A stretch of 64,000 nt of DNA from Teredinibacter franksiae (GTDB lineage Bacteria; Pseudomonadota; Gammaproteobacteria; Pseudomonadales; Cellvibrionaceae), in the NCBI RefSeq assembly GCF_014218805.1, contig NZ_JACJUV010000008.1, forward strand, positions 594,207 to 658,206. Direction: 5' to 3'. How positions within the stretch are numbered: position 1 is the stretch's first letter; every line of letters starts with the position of its first letter. The notes under the pieces were generated by a model. The model did not search any database. It worked only from the letters and a program-made list of their open reading frames with translations, and was not told the origin of the DNA. This document shows, piece by piece, positions 1 through 8,936 of the stretch. Made by a program: the position numbers and the translations under genes.

Positions 1-906
1 TAGTAATGGATACTAGCGAGATTCTGGCCGTTGTTATTCAAATAACCAAAGTGACCCGGACCAATGTAGTTACCGTCGGTGGACAACACCGTGCTGCCAC
101 CATAGTTCCATAGGCTCACACCGTTTTTGTCTAGGTACGGACCCGTTGGCGAAGATGAACGACCAACAACGATATAGTAAGTACTCTGATTGCCTGCACA
201 GCATTCACCTAAGTTCACGAACATATAGTAATAGCCATCGATGTATTGAACCTGTGCAGCTTCATACTCGTGCCAGTTTTCATTATTACCCACCACCGGG
301 TAGCGACTGCCGTTCATCAACAACCCGCTACTGGGGTTAAGTTGGCGCATATAAATACCGGCATAGTGAGACCCGTAAACGATCCACACATTGCCGCTAG
401 CATCACGAAATACACCGGCATCAATAGCATTCACTGGCTGCCCACCGGAATTAGGCTCATCCTGGGTGGAAACCAACATCCCTAAATCTTGCCAGTTAGG
501 GGTTGTTCAGCGAATCTGTAACCAAAACACCTATGGCGGAGTTCATACCCGAGGTTGAAGAAAAAGCCGAATAGTAGAGGTAATAGCGACCGTTCATTTC
601 GATTAAATCCGGCGCCCAAAAATTACCGTCGAACCCCGGCACTTTACTGTTAATCCAATTCGGGTATGTATTGGCCGGAATGGGTGAAGGACCGCGACTC
701 CAGTTAACAAGGTCATTTGAGTAAAGGGCATTTATCGGGAAATTACTCGCTCCTCCGCCTGTGCCGAAAGTCCAATAGGTACCGTCCTCATTTACAATGG
801 TGGAAGGGTCATGCATATCGGTTGTGCCGTACAAACCAATAGCCGAGGCGGGTGTACTGAGGCACATCAGGAAATAAAGCAAAGTAAGTACGCTGGTAAC
901 GCGCAT
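1..906 (-). pseudogene. GH43 arabinan endo-1,5-alpha-L-arabinosidase-like gene, frameshifted and cut by the window edge
   Basis: The gene reads leftwards from an ATG at 906 with a 22-residue signal peptide ending in ASA, then an HDPS motif typical of the catalytic Asp at the start of GH43 five-bladed propellers. The open frame stops at 496, just after LNNP. One base on, the next frame continues without a break to base 1 with further GH43 features: NWQDLG, an INAIDAG-type Asp segment (here VNAIDAGVF) and NWHEYEAA with the likely general acid Glu. One extra base (or two missing ones) near 505 therefore splits the gene. The product would be a secreted enzyme hydrolysing alpha-1,5-arabinan of pectin. 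The C-terminus lies outside the window. The break may be genuine decay or a sequencing error. Confidence 0.8.
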
Positions 907-1309
907 AGGAGTCTCCTGTTTCGTTATTTTTAGGCAGGATGAACCAGAAGCGATGATACAACTGTCGACCTTAATATATACTATAATATTAAATTATCGT
1001 CACAATCTTACCTTCAAATCAATTATATCCACGCCGTTTTTATACTTTTTCCAAATAATTACGCCTGTTTAAACCTCTCTACTGGCAAGCATTACCACAA
1101 TAATGGCGTCCACCAGGCTCGTAACCTACTGATATTAAACAACTATTACCCCATCCTTGGCTTATAACAATATCGATCGGGCAAATCCCGAAAAACTTCA
1201 CTTTGTGATCTACTGCCGTGTGCAGGCCTAAGATTTTTCAGCGTCTGTACTCGAAACCAAAGCCCAAGCACACTACAATTCGGCTTTTATTGCACTCAGG
1301 CTCAAAATC
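907..1309. other. Intergenic, no recognisable gene
   Basis: This AT-rich stretch separates the divergently read GH43 gene and the J-domain gene, so it should hold both promoters. A run of TA-rich sequence lies near 970-1005. I see no RNA gene or convincing coding sequence. Confidence 0.5.
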
Positions 1310-2494
1310 GTGTCGCTTACCAAACAACCGCAGAAAAAACGAAACCCAAAAAAGAAGCTCACCCCGGAAGAAGTCTTCCAAAGGGAGTGGCAGCGTGTGC
1401 AAAAGCTGCAAAAAAAGAACGGTAACCAACAGGCTGAAATAGAGGCCTTGATTAAACAGATAAGGCCCTTTATTGAGGATAACGAACGTAAACTCGCCAC
1501 CACTTTTTACCATCAAACCGAAAAGATGCTCGTACTTTTTCAGCGAAAGTCTTTACCTCAGTGGTGTAAAGAAGAACTAGTCGACTGGCTGAGCTTCAAT
1601 CTTGACACACTCCTCCAACAGCCATTTACCGACCACCTTGATTTAGCCGCGCTGATCAAGCAAGTTAGAACGCTATACAGTTCGCTACTACCGGAACCCG
1701 GCCCAGAATTTTTCGACGCTTTCGACGAAGATCCACAGCAACAAAACCAACGCAGCGAAAATGACAGCAAATCCAAAGCTGAGCAAAAAACCGATAAACA
1801 CCGCAAAGCGCCAATAGATGATATGTTTGACGACCTGTTTGACGAATTTGGTAACGCGCAAGAACAAGATGCCGAAGACGACGCTGCCGACGACGATTTT
1901 TTTGAAGACATGTTTGAGCAATGGGAGCAAATGTTTGACGCGGAAGAAGACAAGGAAAAACAAAAAAACAAAGAGCTAGACAAGCTATTACGGGCTTCCA
2001 ACATCAACAAAATATTCCGTAAAATTGCCCGGATTCTTCACCCAGACAAAGAAGCCGACCCAGAGAAAAAAGAGCTCCGTCATCAGCAAATGAGCGAATT
2101 ACTTAAAGCCCGTGACGAAAAAAATATAACCGCGCTATTCGGCTTATACGCCGAACATGTGGGTAAAGCCCCACTAGAAGAATTGGGTGAAGATATTGAC
2201 AGCGCCACACGCTTACTAAAACACCAGGCGCAAGCCCTGCGCGAAGAGCAAGATAAATTTGAAACTGGCGACCCTCTTAAAGCTTACATTTTCCACCACT
2301 TCGGCAAACTCAGGCAGAAAAAAATGCCCGCGATAAAGCAGAGCGTGAAACGTCACAATCAGTTCATTGAAGAAGCTTTAGGGGAACAACGACACCTACT
2401 AAAAAGCATGTCGAGCATACGAACTATAAAACCACTACTAGATGACCGGCGCGAATTCCGCATGATTGAAGAGATGGGAATGGAATTTTTCTAA
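1310..2494 (+). CDS. J-domain (DnaJ-like) protein
   Basis: The 394-residue cytoplasmic protein starts at a GTG at 1310. The N-terminal half is Lys- and Glu-rich with predicted coiled coil (residues 20-65). A strongly acidic low-complexity stretch follows (about 170-220, many Asp/Glu with DDxFDD-type repeats). The J-domain signature lies around 225-285 and carries the HPD tripeptide at about 244-246 (ILHPDKEADP), the motif that stimulates DnaK ATPase. The J domain is thus C-terminal of centre, and there is no G/F region or Cys-rich zinc centre, so this is a class III J protein with an unknown client. It sits 43 bp upstream of recQ on the same strand and may be co-transcribed. Confidence 0.8.
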   Translation: MSLTKQPQKKRNPKKKLTPEEVFQREWQRVQKLQKKNGNQQAEIEALIKQIRPFIEDNERKLATTFYHQTEKMLVLFQRKSLPQWCKEELVDWLSFNLDTLLQQPFTDHLDLAALIKQVRTLYSSLLPEPGPEFFDAFDEDPQQQNQRSENDSKSKAEQKTDKHRKAPIDDMFDDLFDEFGNAQEQDAEDDAADDDFFEDMFEQWEQMFDAEEDKEKQKNKELDKLLRASNINKIFRKIARILHPDKEADPEKKELRHQQMSELLKARDEKNITALFGLYAEHVGKAPLEELGEDIDSATRLLKHQAQALREEQDKFETGDPLKAYIFHHFGKLRQKKMPAIKQSVKRHNQFIEEALGEQRHLLKSMSSIRTIKPLLDDRREFRMIEEMGMEFF

Positions 2495-2537
2495 GAAAAA
2501 TTGCATAAAAAGGGAATAAAATATTAATACCATAGCC

Positions 2538-4442
2538 ATGCAGCAGGCACAGCAACTGCTAGAAGACACCTTTAAACTACGCGAATTTCGCTCTGGCCAA
2601 CAGCCGATAATCGAAGCGCTACTGGCCGGCCACTCGGCATTGGCGGTGTTTCCCACCGGTGGAGGAAAAAGCCTTTGCTACCAGCTACCGGCGTTAATGC
2701 TGGAAGGCTTAACCCTAGTAGTTTCGCCTTTAATTGCTTTAATGAAAGATCAGGTAGATCGATTACAGGCATTAAATATTCCCGCCGCGCGTCTCGACTC
2801 CAGCGTTAGCGCTGACGAACTTCAAAACATCTATAGGCAACTGGAAACTGGCCACATCAAGCTGCTCTATGTGGCACCCGAACGGCTCTCGAACGAGCGC
2901 TTCCGTACCCGCTTACAGCGGCTAACCATCTGTATGATGGCCGTAGACGAAGCCCACTGTGTTTCCGAATGGGGGCACAATTTTCGGCCCGACTATTTGA
3001 AACTGGCCGCACTCGCAGGCAACTTAAACGTAGGTCGAGTACTGGCCTTAACCGCCACCGCAACACCGGCCGTTGGCGATCAAATTTGCGACAGTTTTGG
3101 TATAAATAAAGCCAATCACATTCAAACCGGGTTTTACCGAGCCAACCTCGCACTTACCGTTAGCACCAATGGTGGCCAGCCCCGAGAACAGCAGCTGCTA
3201 GCACAGCTCAATGCGCGGAATTCTGAGCCAGCTATTGTGTACGTTACCTTGCAAAAAACCGCCGAAACCGTAGCCAAGTATTTAGTGCAACACGGCTATA
3301 AATCGGCGCCTTATCATGCAGGTTTAAAAGATGAACCACGCCATCAGGTTCAAGAAGATTTTATGGCCGGTAACATCGATGTTGTAGTGGCCACTATTGC
3401 CTTTGGTATGGGTATAGACAAAGCTGATATCCGCGCTATATACCACTACAACTTACCAAAATCCTTAGAAAACTACATGCAAGAAATTGGTCGCGCGGGG
3501 CGTGACGGTGGGCCCGCCCACTGTGAACTTTTAGCAAATACAGACGACCTAACGGTATTAGAGAACTTTACCTTTGGCGACACACCCGACGACCTTGCGT
3601 TACACCAGCTTATTCATTGGCTACTAGAACAACCACCTCAGTTCGATATTGCCGTGCAAGAACTAGCCTACCAGTTTGATGTGCGCCCACTGGTGATAAA
3701 CACCCTGCTCACCTACTTAGAATTGGAAGGCGTGATCAGCGCCACTGCACCCTTTTACACAGAATACAAAGTAGCCTTTAACCAGAGCATGGAAACCGCG
3801 CTTGCCCAATTCGACACCGCCCGCGCAGAATTTCTGCAACGATTGTTTGCTACCGGTAAAACGGGCCGCATATGGTTAACCCTGCGGCCTATTGAGGCTG
3901 CGCAGCAACTGGGTGAAGAACGGCAGCGTATTTTGAATGCGTTAGGCTATTTGGAACAACAAAACCTAGTGAACATAAAAGTCGCTGGTGTGCGGCAAGG
4001 GTATCGGATTGGCAAACTTCCCCCCTCCACCAATGCCTTGGTAGAACGTGTTCAAACGCAATTCAAACAACGAGAGCAACGTGATATTCAACGCCTGCAA
4101 CAGGTGTGTGACTGGGCACAAACACGTGGCTGCCTGCAACAAACATTGGTGGGCTACTTCGGTGAAACGCTAGCTTCTGACTGCGGCCAATGCAGTGGCT
4201 GTTTAGGCAACCTGGCAACCCTACCTCAACGACATCAGCAACCGGTTGACCACTCCGTTATTCAAACCCTTCGCCAGGAAGCTAACGATGCCCTAAAAAG
4301 TCCACGGCAGCTCGCGCGATTCCTTTGCGGTATTAACAGCCCAAGGGCTAGCCGTGCCCGCCTAGGCAAACACCGCTACTTCGGCGCAATGGCACAGAGC
4401 GCTTTTGCTGAAGTACTGGCTGCCTGTGAAACACAAATCTAG
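2538..4442 (+). CDS. recQ: ATP-dependent DNA helicase RecQ family
   Basis: This 634-residue superfamily 2 helicase unwinds DNA 3' to 5' in recombination and repair. Visible motifs are Walker A with GGGKS at residues 41-45, the DEAH box at 137-140, motif III with LTATATP, and motif VI with GRAGRDG. The RecQ C-terminal zinc-binding cysteines lie around 520-550 (CDWAQ, then DCGQCSGC). The C-terminal tail after residue 550 is short and shows no clear HRDC domain, as in many RecQ relatives that are shorter at the C-terminus. The start at 2538 (MQQAQQLLED) fits the family's usual beginning. It follows the J-domain gene on the same strand. Confidence 0.92.
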   Translation: MQQAQQLLEDTFKLREFRSGQQPIIEALLAGHSALAVFPTGGGKSLCYQLPALMLEGLTLVVSPLIALMKDQVDRLQALNIPAARLDSSVSADELQNIYRQLETGHIKLLYVAPERLSNERFRTRLQRLTICMMAVDEAHCVSEWGHNFRPDYLKLAALAGNLNVGRVLALTATATPAVGDQICDSFGINKANHIQTGFYRANLALTVSTNGGQPREQQLLAQLNARNSEPAIVYVTLQKTAETVAKYLVQHGYKSAPYHAGLKDEPRHQVQEDFMAGNIDVVVATIAFGMGIDKADIRAIYHYNLPKSLENYMQEIGRAGRDGGPAHCELLANTDDLTVLENFTFGDTPDDLALHQLIHWLLEQPPQFDIAVQELAYQFDVRPLVINTLLTYLELEGVISATAPFYTEYKVAFNQSMETALAQFDTARAEFLQRLFATGKTGRIWLTLRPIEAAQQLGEERQRILNALGYLEQQNLVNIKVAGVRQGYRIGKLPPSTNALVERVQTQFKQREQRDIQRLQQVCDWAQTRGCLQQTLVGYFGETLASDCGQCSGCLGNLATLPQRHQQPVDHSVIQTLRQEANDALKSPRQLARFLCGINSPRASRARLGKHRYFGAMAQSAFAEVLAACETQI

Positions 4443-4468
4443 CCATTACCAACGGCCCTGCTACCCAT

Positions 4469-5980
4469 TTACAACCCGAGCATCGGTGCCAATTCGGAAG
4501 CAACGATTTTCGCATTAAGCTGCGCACCGGTTTTACTGGTATGAGTGTGTTTGTCGGCAAACAGCTTATTCACTTTTTTCTTGCCCAGTTGTGCGTATTC
4601 AACCGAAACCTGGGTATTTAAATCGATAAATTCAATACCACTCTGCCTTGCCACCTGCTGAGCCCATACGGGGTAAGAATTCTCTTGCTGCTGAATAAAG
4701 CGTCCCTCCCATATTTTTCGGGGTACCGGTGAGCACACGATTACCCGCAAGCCTTTTGCCCTTGCTGCCCCCACCATTTGCCTTAAATACCAACCGTAGG
4801 TATGAACGGTTTCCGCTGCACCGGTTAGTTGATTAACAATGTCTATTCGCTGCTCTCCTACACCGTTTATTGTTCCCCGCGCACGTTTCGCATCATTAAT
4901 TGCAGCGGCATCGTTGTGGCCAAACTGTATGAGTAAAACATCACCGGGCTGTGCGAGCATTAGAGTACGTTCAAACGGCCCCTGCGTATAAAACGTTCGA
5001 CTACTGAAGCCCCCAATCGCTCTATTGACGAAATTAAATTTATCCGTTCCCAGTGCTTCCGGCAAATAGTCCCCCCAACCCCACTCGCCATTAGCACCAT
5101 CGCCGGCGCCATTGCGCACGGTTGAATCCCCAATCATAAATACCGTGGGTTTGTTTTTATCGACGGGAAAGGGCAACCGAAGCCATGCCCAATCCTCTTT
5201 GGCAACGGCTCTACCTTTATCGGAAAGATGTGAAGAAATATCGACACGTTTCAAACCTTTTAAGGCCGCCACTACATTTTCAACATGCAAACGTGCCCCC
5301 TCAAGATTAAAGTGCGTATGATCCTTAATATAGAGCGCAGCCGTGCCTTCCTGACCGAGATACTCAAGCTTATCTGCAACGGCGTTGGTTACATCTATGA
5401 ACGCCGTGTTGGTTTCCCAGGCTATCTGATACGCCCACCCACCAAAATTACCCGACCCCCTCTCGATACGCCCGGAGTGCCAAATATTGCGGGCCGTAAG
5501 AGACAGCAGAACAGGCGTTGCGCCCTTAGCCTTTACATCCTCAATCATTCTGCGTAAGTAATGACCAAAGCTGAATACGCGCTCTTCCTTTTTGGTCAAC
5601 CCGTTAACTATATCAACCCACTCTTCACCAATACCATGGATGGTGCCACGTGCACGACGATTATCATTGATTTCACTGGCATCATTGTGGCCAAACTGAA
5701 TAAGAACAATATCGTTTGGACGTACATCATCAATTAAGCTTTGCCATAAACCTTCGCTTATAAACGTGCGCGTACTCCGCCCGCCTCTTGCACGATTGTC
5801 CACTACGGCAACAGCTGGGTCGATATAGTCTTGCAGCAGCGCTGCCCAACCCTGCTGGTCGGGTTTATCATAACCTGCGGCGGTAGAGTCTCCGGCAACA
5901 AAAAGGGTACTGCCCTGCCCTGCATTCGCCAGTAACATCATACCCAGCACGAGATAACGAATAAGCAATTGTATTTTCAT
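4469..5980 (-). CDS. Secreted tandem SGNH/GDSL hydrolase, rhamnogalacturonan acetylesterase-like
   Basis: The 503-residue protein has a signal peptide (first about 23 residues) and two full SGNH esterase domains in tandem. Domain 1 has block I GDST at about 30-33 (nucleophile Ser), block III GHND near 98-101 and the catalytic DHTH pair near 217-220. Domain 2 repeats the pattern with GDST near 284, GHND near 362 and a DKHTH motif near 480. Both resemble rhamnogalacturonan acetylesterases of CE12, which remove acetyl groups from pectin backbone so that lyases and hydrolases can act. A duplicated arrangement is less common than the single-domain form. The GH43 gene 3.5 kb away suits a pectin-degrading role. 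The gene is convergent with recQ. Confidence 0.85.
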   Translation of the reverse strand: MKIQLLIRYLVLGMMLLANAGQGSTLFVAGDSTAAGYDKPDQQGWAALLQDYIDPAVAVVDNRARGGRSTRTFISEGLWQSLIDDVRPNDIVLIQFGHNDASEINDNRRARGTIHGIGEEWVDIVNGLTKKEERVFSFGHYLRRMIEDVKAKGATPVLLSLTARNIWHSGRIERGSGNFGGWAYQIAWETNTAFIDVTNAVADKLEYLGQEGTAALYIKDHTHFNLEGARLHVENVVAALKGLKRVDISSHLSDKGRAVAKEDWAWLRLPFPVDKNKPTVFMIGDSTVRNGAGDGANGEWGWGDYLPEALGTDKFNFVNRAIGGFSSRTFYTQGPFERTLMLAQPGDVLLIQFGHNDAAAINDAKRARGTINGVGEQRIDIVNQLTGAAETVHTYGWYLRQMVGAARAKGLRVIVCSPVPRKIWEGRFIQQQENSYPVWAQQVARQSGIEFIDLNTQVSVEYAQLGKKKVNKLFADKHTHTSKTGAQLNAKIVASELAPMLGL

Positions 5981-6012
5981 CTACACTCCCGTTTTACATT
6001 GACCGTGGCTAC

Positions 6013-6061
6013 CTAACCGCTAACCGCTAACCCCTAACCCCTAACCCCTAACCCCTAACTC
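6013..6061. repeat. Heptanucleotide tandem repeat (CTAACCC-type), 7 units
   Basis: Seven consecutive 7-bp units are seen: two CTAACCG, four CTAACCC and one CTAACTC. They sit in the short region just upstream of the tandem SGNH gene start (5980). A related 8-bp tract occurs at 60291-60422. The phase (7 bp) does not preserve a reading frame, and no protein is encoded. The function is unknown; such tracts can change length by slippage. Confidence 0.9.
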
Positions 6062-6200
6062 CTGTCAGATACGAGCTAAACGCCACAGACATCTACTTTA
6101 AAAGAGGCCGCAGTAGAATTATATGCACGGCTACATTCAACTTCTTCAATCAAACTGTACGATTGAGATTACCCTAACGCTATACAAAGCTACGAATGGC

Positions 6201-6569
6201 CTAGCATTTATAGGCCTCCCCCAGCAATGTAACCTAATTAGTAAAAAACATATTACTATGAATATGGACAGCTTTGGCCCCCAACTTTTGTGCCTGATTT
6301 TTAATGTCGTTAAGAGCACCTTGCGTAATATTTTTATTAGACATAAACAGGTAGTTATACCAGTGACCTTCTGTGCCAATCACCTCACCCATAAACTGAC
6401 AGTTTTCAACTTGCTCCTAGGCCTCGTATAATCGAACGTCCTCAGCCTGCTGATTAACGTCACTAATTGTAACCAAGCTACAGAAAGGCAATAGCAAATA
6501 AGGGCATATAGCGAGTGCCATGCACACTTTTCTTGCCTTAACACAAAATATACTATTTTTGTGCATCAT
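6201..6569 (-). pseudogene. DUF4156-like lipoprotein with two in-frame TAG codons
   Basis: Reading leftwards from ATG-ATG at 6569, the frame encodes a lipoprotein signal with a lipobox-like LLLPFC. It then runs through two TAG codons to a TAG stop at 6201. The segment between the ambers contains NCQFMGEV, GTEGHWYNY, NITQGALNDIKNQA and LGAKAVHI, a pattern I recognise from DUF4156 outer-membrane-type lipoproteins. After the second amber, VTLLGEAYKC supplies the usual family C-terminus. Frame and family pattern are preserved across both ambers and no indel is seen, so the damage is two point nonsense changes (near 6418 and 6234). Recent inactivation is the simplest reading. Readthrough is conceivable but unsupported. 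Confidence 0.7.
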
Positions 6570-6715
6570 ACTTACCTTCTGTATGCCTCGATTAATTGAC
6601 TTTAGTCTCCACTCTACCAGGCAAACGAAGTTCAAGTCGGCCTGCGCAAAGGAAGCCCGACTGCCCTTTTAAGCAGCCCAACACTGCAACAAGCCCTACC
6701 AGACCACCCCCTTTA

Positions 6716-8248
6716 TTACAGCTGGCCCTCAGGGAGCAATTTATACACATTAACGGTAAAACGACGCCACCAAGTTGTTTGCGGTTCTTTTTGGTGAATT
6801 ACCGTCTTGGAGAAATCACGGCCATGCCATTCAATTTCATTGTCTTGACTAAGATGTAACTGGTAGACAATTTTTTCGAAAACAGCATCGCGGTTAGCCA
6901 GCAACTTCTCTGCCAGCTCTTTTGAATCGATTAATATCCCCATCTCCGTATTAATAATGACCGAGCGAGGGTCCATATTAAGGGAACCTATAAACGCATA
7001 ACGCCTATCGACAACAATTAGCTTAGTGTGCAGCGTAGACACCTGGTCAACGCCCTTAATAATTTGCATTGCATCGGGCCGAGCTTCAAATAAGCTAAAG
7101 CCCATTTTCAGTAGGTCTTTACGGTATTTTTCATAGGCAGAATGGACAGGCACATGATTGGTCGATGCGAGTGAATTGGTAATCAATGACACCTGCACAC
7201 CATTATCAATAACCTGCTGCCAAAACGGCATACCCTTTTTGGTGGGTATAAAATAAGGATTGAAGATGACCACTTCCGCCTTTGCATTCAACAGAATATC
7301 ACCGATCTCCCGGCTCAGGCGCATTGAGCTATCGCCCACGGAAAGCTCCAGCTTTTTAGGGCTTTCGGATATGACATAAGCGTCTGCGACAAAACTGTCT
7401 ATTCGCTTTTCAATAAGATCATCAAGTAGGCGAGAATCAATCGCGCGTCGATAAATATCGATACCCTCACTCTGCATAACCTGCTCAATTCCGGCTTTCG
7501 CGCTATCGAGATGCGCTTCACTCGGTTTATCGGCTAAATCCTCGATAGGCACAGCTTTACTATGACCCCAAAATTCATCAAAGCTGTCGGCCACATCTTT
7601 TACAACGGCTCCCATCGCCAATACGTCTAAATCAAAAAATTCAGAATTTTCTTTAAGACTAAAATATTCCGAACCTATATTTCTTCCACCAACGATGGTA
7701 AAACAACCATCAACGGTAAATGACTTATTATGCATACGCCGATTAGCTCGGCTAAAATCGCTAATATAGTTTAAATGTCTAAATCCCCTTCTGGCTATCG
7801 GGTTAAATAGCCTAACCTCAATGTTTCTGTGCTGATCAAGCACATATAAATCCACATCGGTTATTGTGGTAAAAATATCATCCAGTAAAAAGCGTACCCT
7901 CACCCCCCTATCGGCTGCAGCCAATAGTTTGGATGAAAATAAATGCCCAACGACATCGTCCTTCATCAAAAAATATTGGACATCTATGCTCTGCTCAGCC
8001 GCATCGAGCAAACGCAATCTTGCACCCAACGCATCCAATCCCTCCCTAAGTGGATAAAATGCCGATTTACGGTACCCGTGCTCTTTTCCCCACGCCTGCG
8101 TATAAACCCTTAAGCTTGATGAGCCACTCCCGCCTAATACTTGAGCTTGAGCTTTTCCACCTTCAAAATTGGCTTCGGCGCACGCTGAGAGCAAAAACAA
8201 ACCAAGCGCTAGGCATAATGACCTGCATCGCAAAAAAAACTTAGCCAT
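6716..8248 (-). CDS. Phospholipase D-family (cardiolipin synthase-like) lipoprotein
   Basis: The start is placed at the ATG at 8248 because the next residues form a lipoprotein signal with lipobox LLSAC; an upstream in-frame start at 8311 would bury this signal. The mature protein of about 490 residues carries two HKD motifs: HNKSFTVD followed by GGRNIGSEYF, and HTKLIVVD followed by GSLNMDPRS. These define the PLD superfamily active site, in which the two His residues handle phosphoryl transfer. Lipid-anchored two-HKD proteins of this kind resemble ClsC/YmdC-type cardiolipin synthases, so transphosphatidylation at the cell envelope is likely but the exact substrate is not shown. It is monocistronic by position. 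Confidence 0.85.
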   Translation of the reverse strand: MAKFFLRCRSLCLALGLFLLSACAEANFEGGKAQAQVLGGSGSSSLRVYTQAWGKEHGYRKSAFYPLREGLDALGARLRLLDAAEQSIDVQYFLMKDDVVGHLFSSKLLAAADRGVRVRFLLDDIFTTITDVDLYVLDQHRNIEVRLFNPIARRGFRHLNYISDFSRANRRMHNKSFTVDGCFTIVGGRNIGSEYFSLKENSEFFDLDVLAMGAVVKDVADSFDEFWGHSKAVPIEDLADKPSEAHLDSAKAGIEQVMQSEGIDIYRRAIDSRLLDDLIEKRIDSFVADAYVISESPKKLELSVGDSSMRLSREIGDILLNAKAEVVIFNPYFIPTKKGMPFWQQVIDNGVQVSLITNSLASTNHVPVHSAYEKYRKDLLKMGFSLFEARPDAMQIIKGVDQVSTLHTKLIVVDRRYAFIGSLNMDPRSVIINTEMGILIDSKELAEKLLANRDAVFEKIVYQLHLSQDNEIEWHGRDFSKTVIHQKEPQTTWWRRFTVNVYKLLPEGQL

Positions 8249-8291
8249 ACACGCTTTCCCAATGGGTTCCGGCAAAATTATTTTATGTGTT

Positions 8292-8342
8292 TTAACAGAG
8301 GAGAAACACACACACCCAAGTATTTTAGGCCACCTCTGTTAA
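8292..8342. promoter_or_regulatory. Inverted repeat upstream of the PLD-family gene
   Basis: The 10-bp arms TTAACAGAGG (8292-8301) and CCTCTGTTAA (8333-8342) are perfect inverted complements about 31 bp apart. They lie 44-94 bp upstream of the chosen PLD start. This could be a paired operator or a leader hairpin; nothing else in the window tells which. Confidence 0.4.
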
Positions 8343-8936
8343 CTCATTTTAGTGCTGCGCTGCCTACCAAGCCTTAGCGCAACTCGCCCTGCGCAGTACC
8401 TTTCCAAACACATCAGCACCGTTTTGGCATCATAGATGAGCCAACAACCAATTGCCACGACAGTAGAAAACTGATCGCCCCCAATACGGATATCATAGCG
8501 CGCGCCTTTAGCGTATCCATACCTAGCCTACTCGGCCCAAAAGGCAGCCCTACTAATGGCTTTTAGCCTCTTGTTTTGTGTTCGGTTTGTGCGCAAGGAA
8601 AAATTTACAGGCATGCTAGCGGCCTCGCGAAAAATTTTAACACCGTGCATAAATCGTCCAAAAAGCCCAAACGACCCGGCCTAACAAACCCTGTTACAGC
8701 GTTGGCCTGCTTGGAAAGGCAACCAGCCTTCCGTTATGCAGCCCGCCCTAAACTAAGGCTTGCCAGACTAAGCCGAGGCTAAAATCAATTCTTAGAGATG
8801 CCCTTAAACTATAAAACGCTTCATGCAAGGCCTTGGCTTCCAATTTGGCTCTTTTGCGCCTTACTGTTATGCTGTATATAACAACAGCTTTGTGACTAGC
8901 ATCCGAACAGCCATATAAAAACAGTAACCTACCGCT
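8343..8936. other. Intergenic, nothing recognised
   Basis: About 600 bp separate the divergent PLD-family gene and topB. Short open frames exist, but they have no family resemblance or convincing ribosome-binding site. The topB promoter should lie at the right end. Confidence 0.5.

Noticed and set aside
6013..6061. CTAACCC repeat as a telomere
   Set aside because: The unit resembles some telomere repeats, but the tract is short, internal to bacterial coding DNA and has no terminal context.
8576..8782. 68-residue open frame between PLD-family gene and topB
   Set aside because: No ribosome-binding site or family resemblance; composition looks non-coding.
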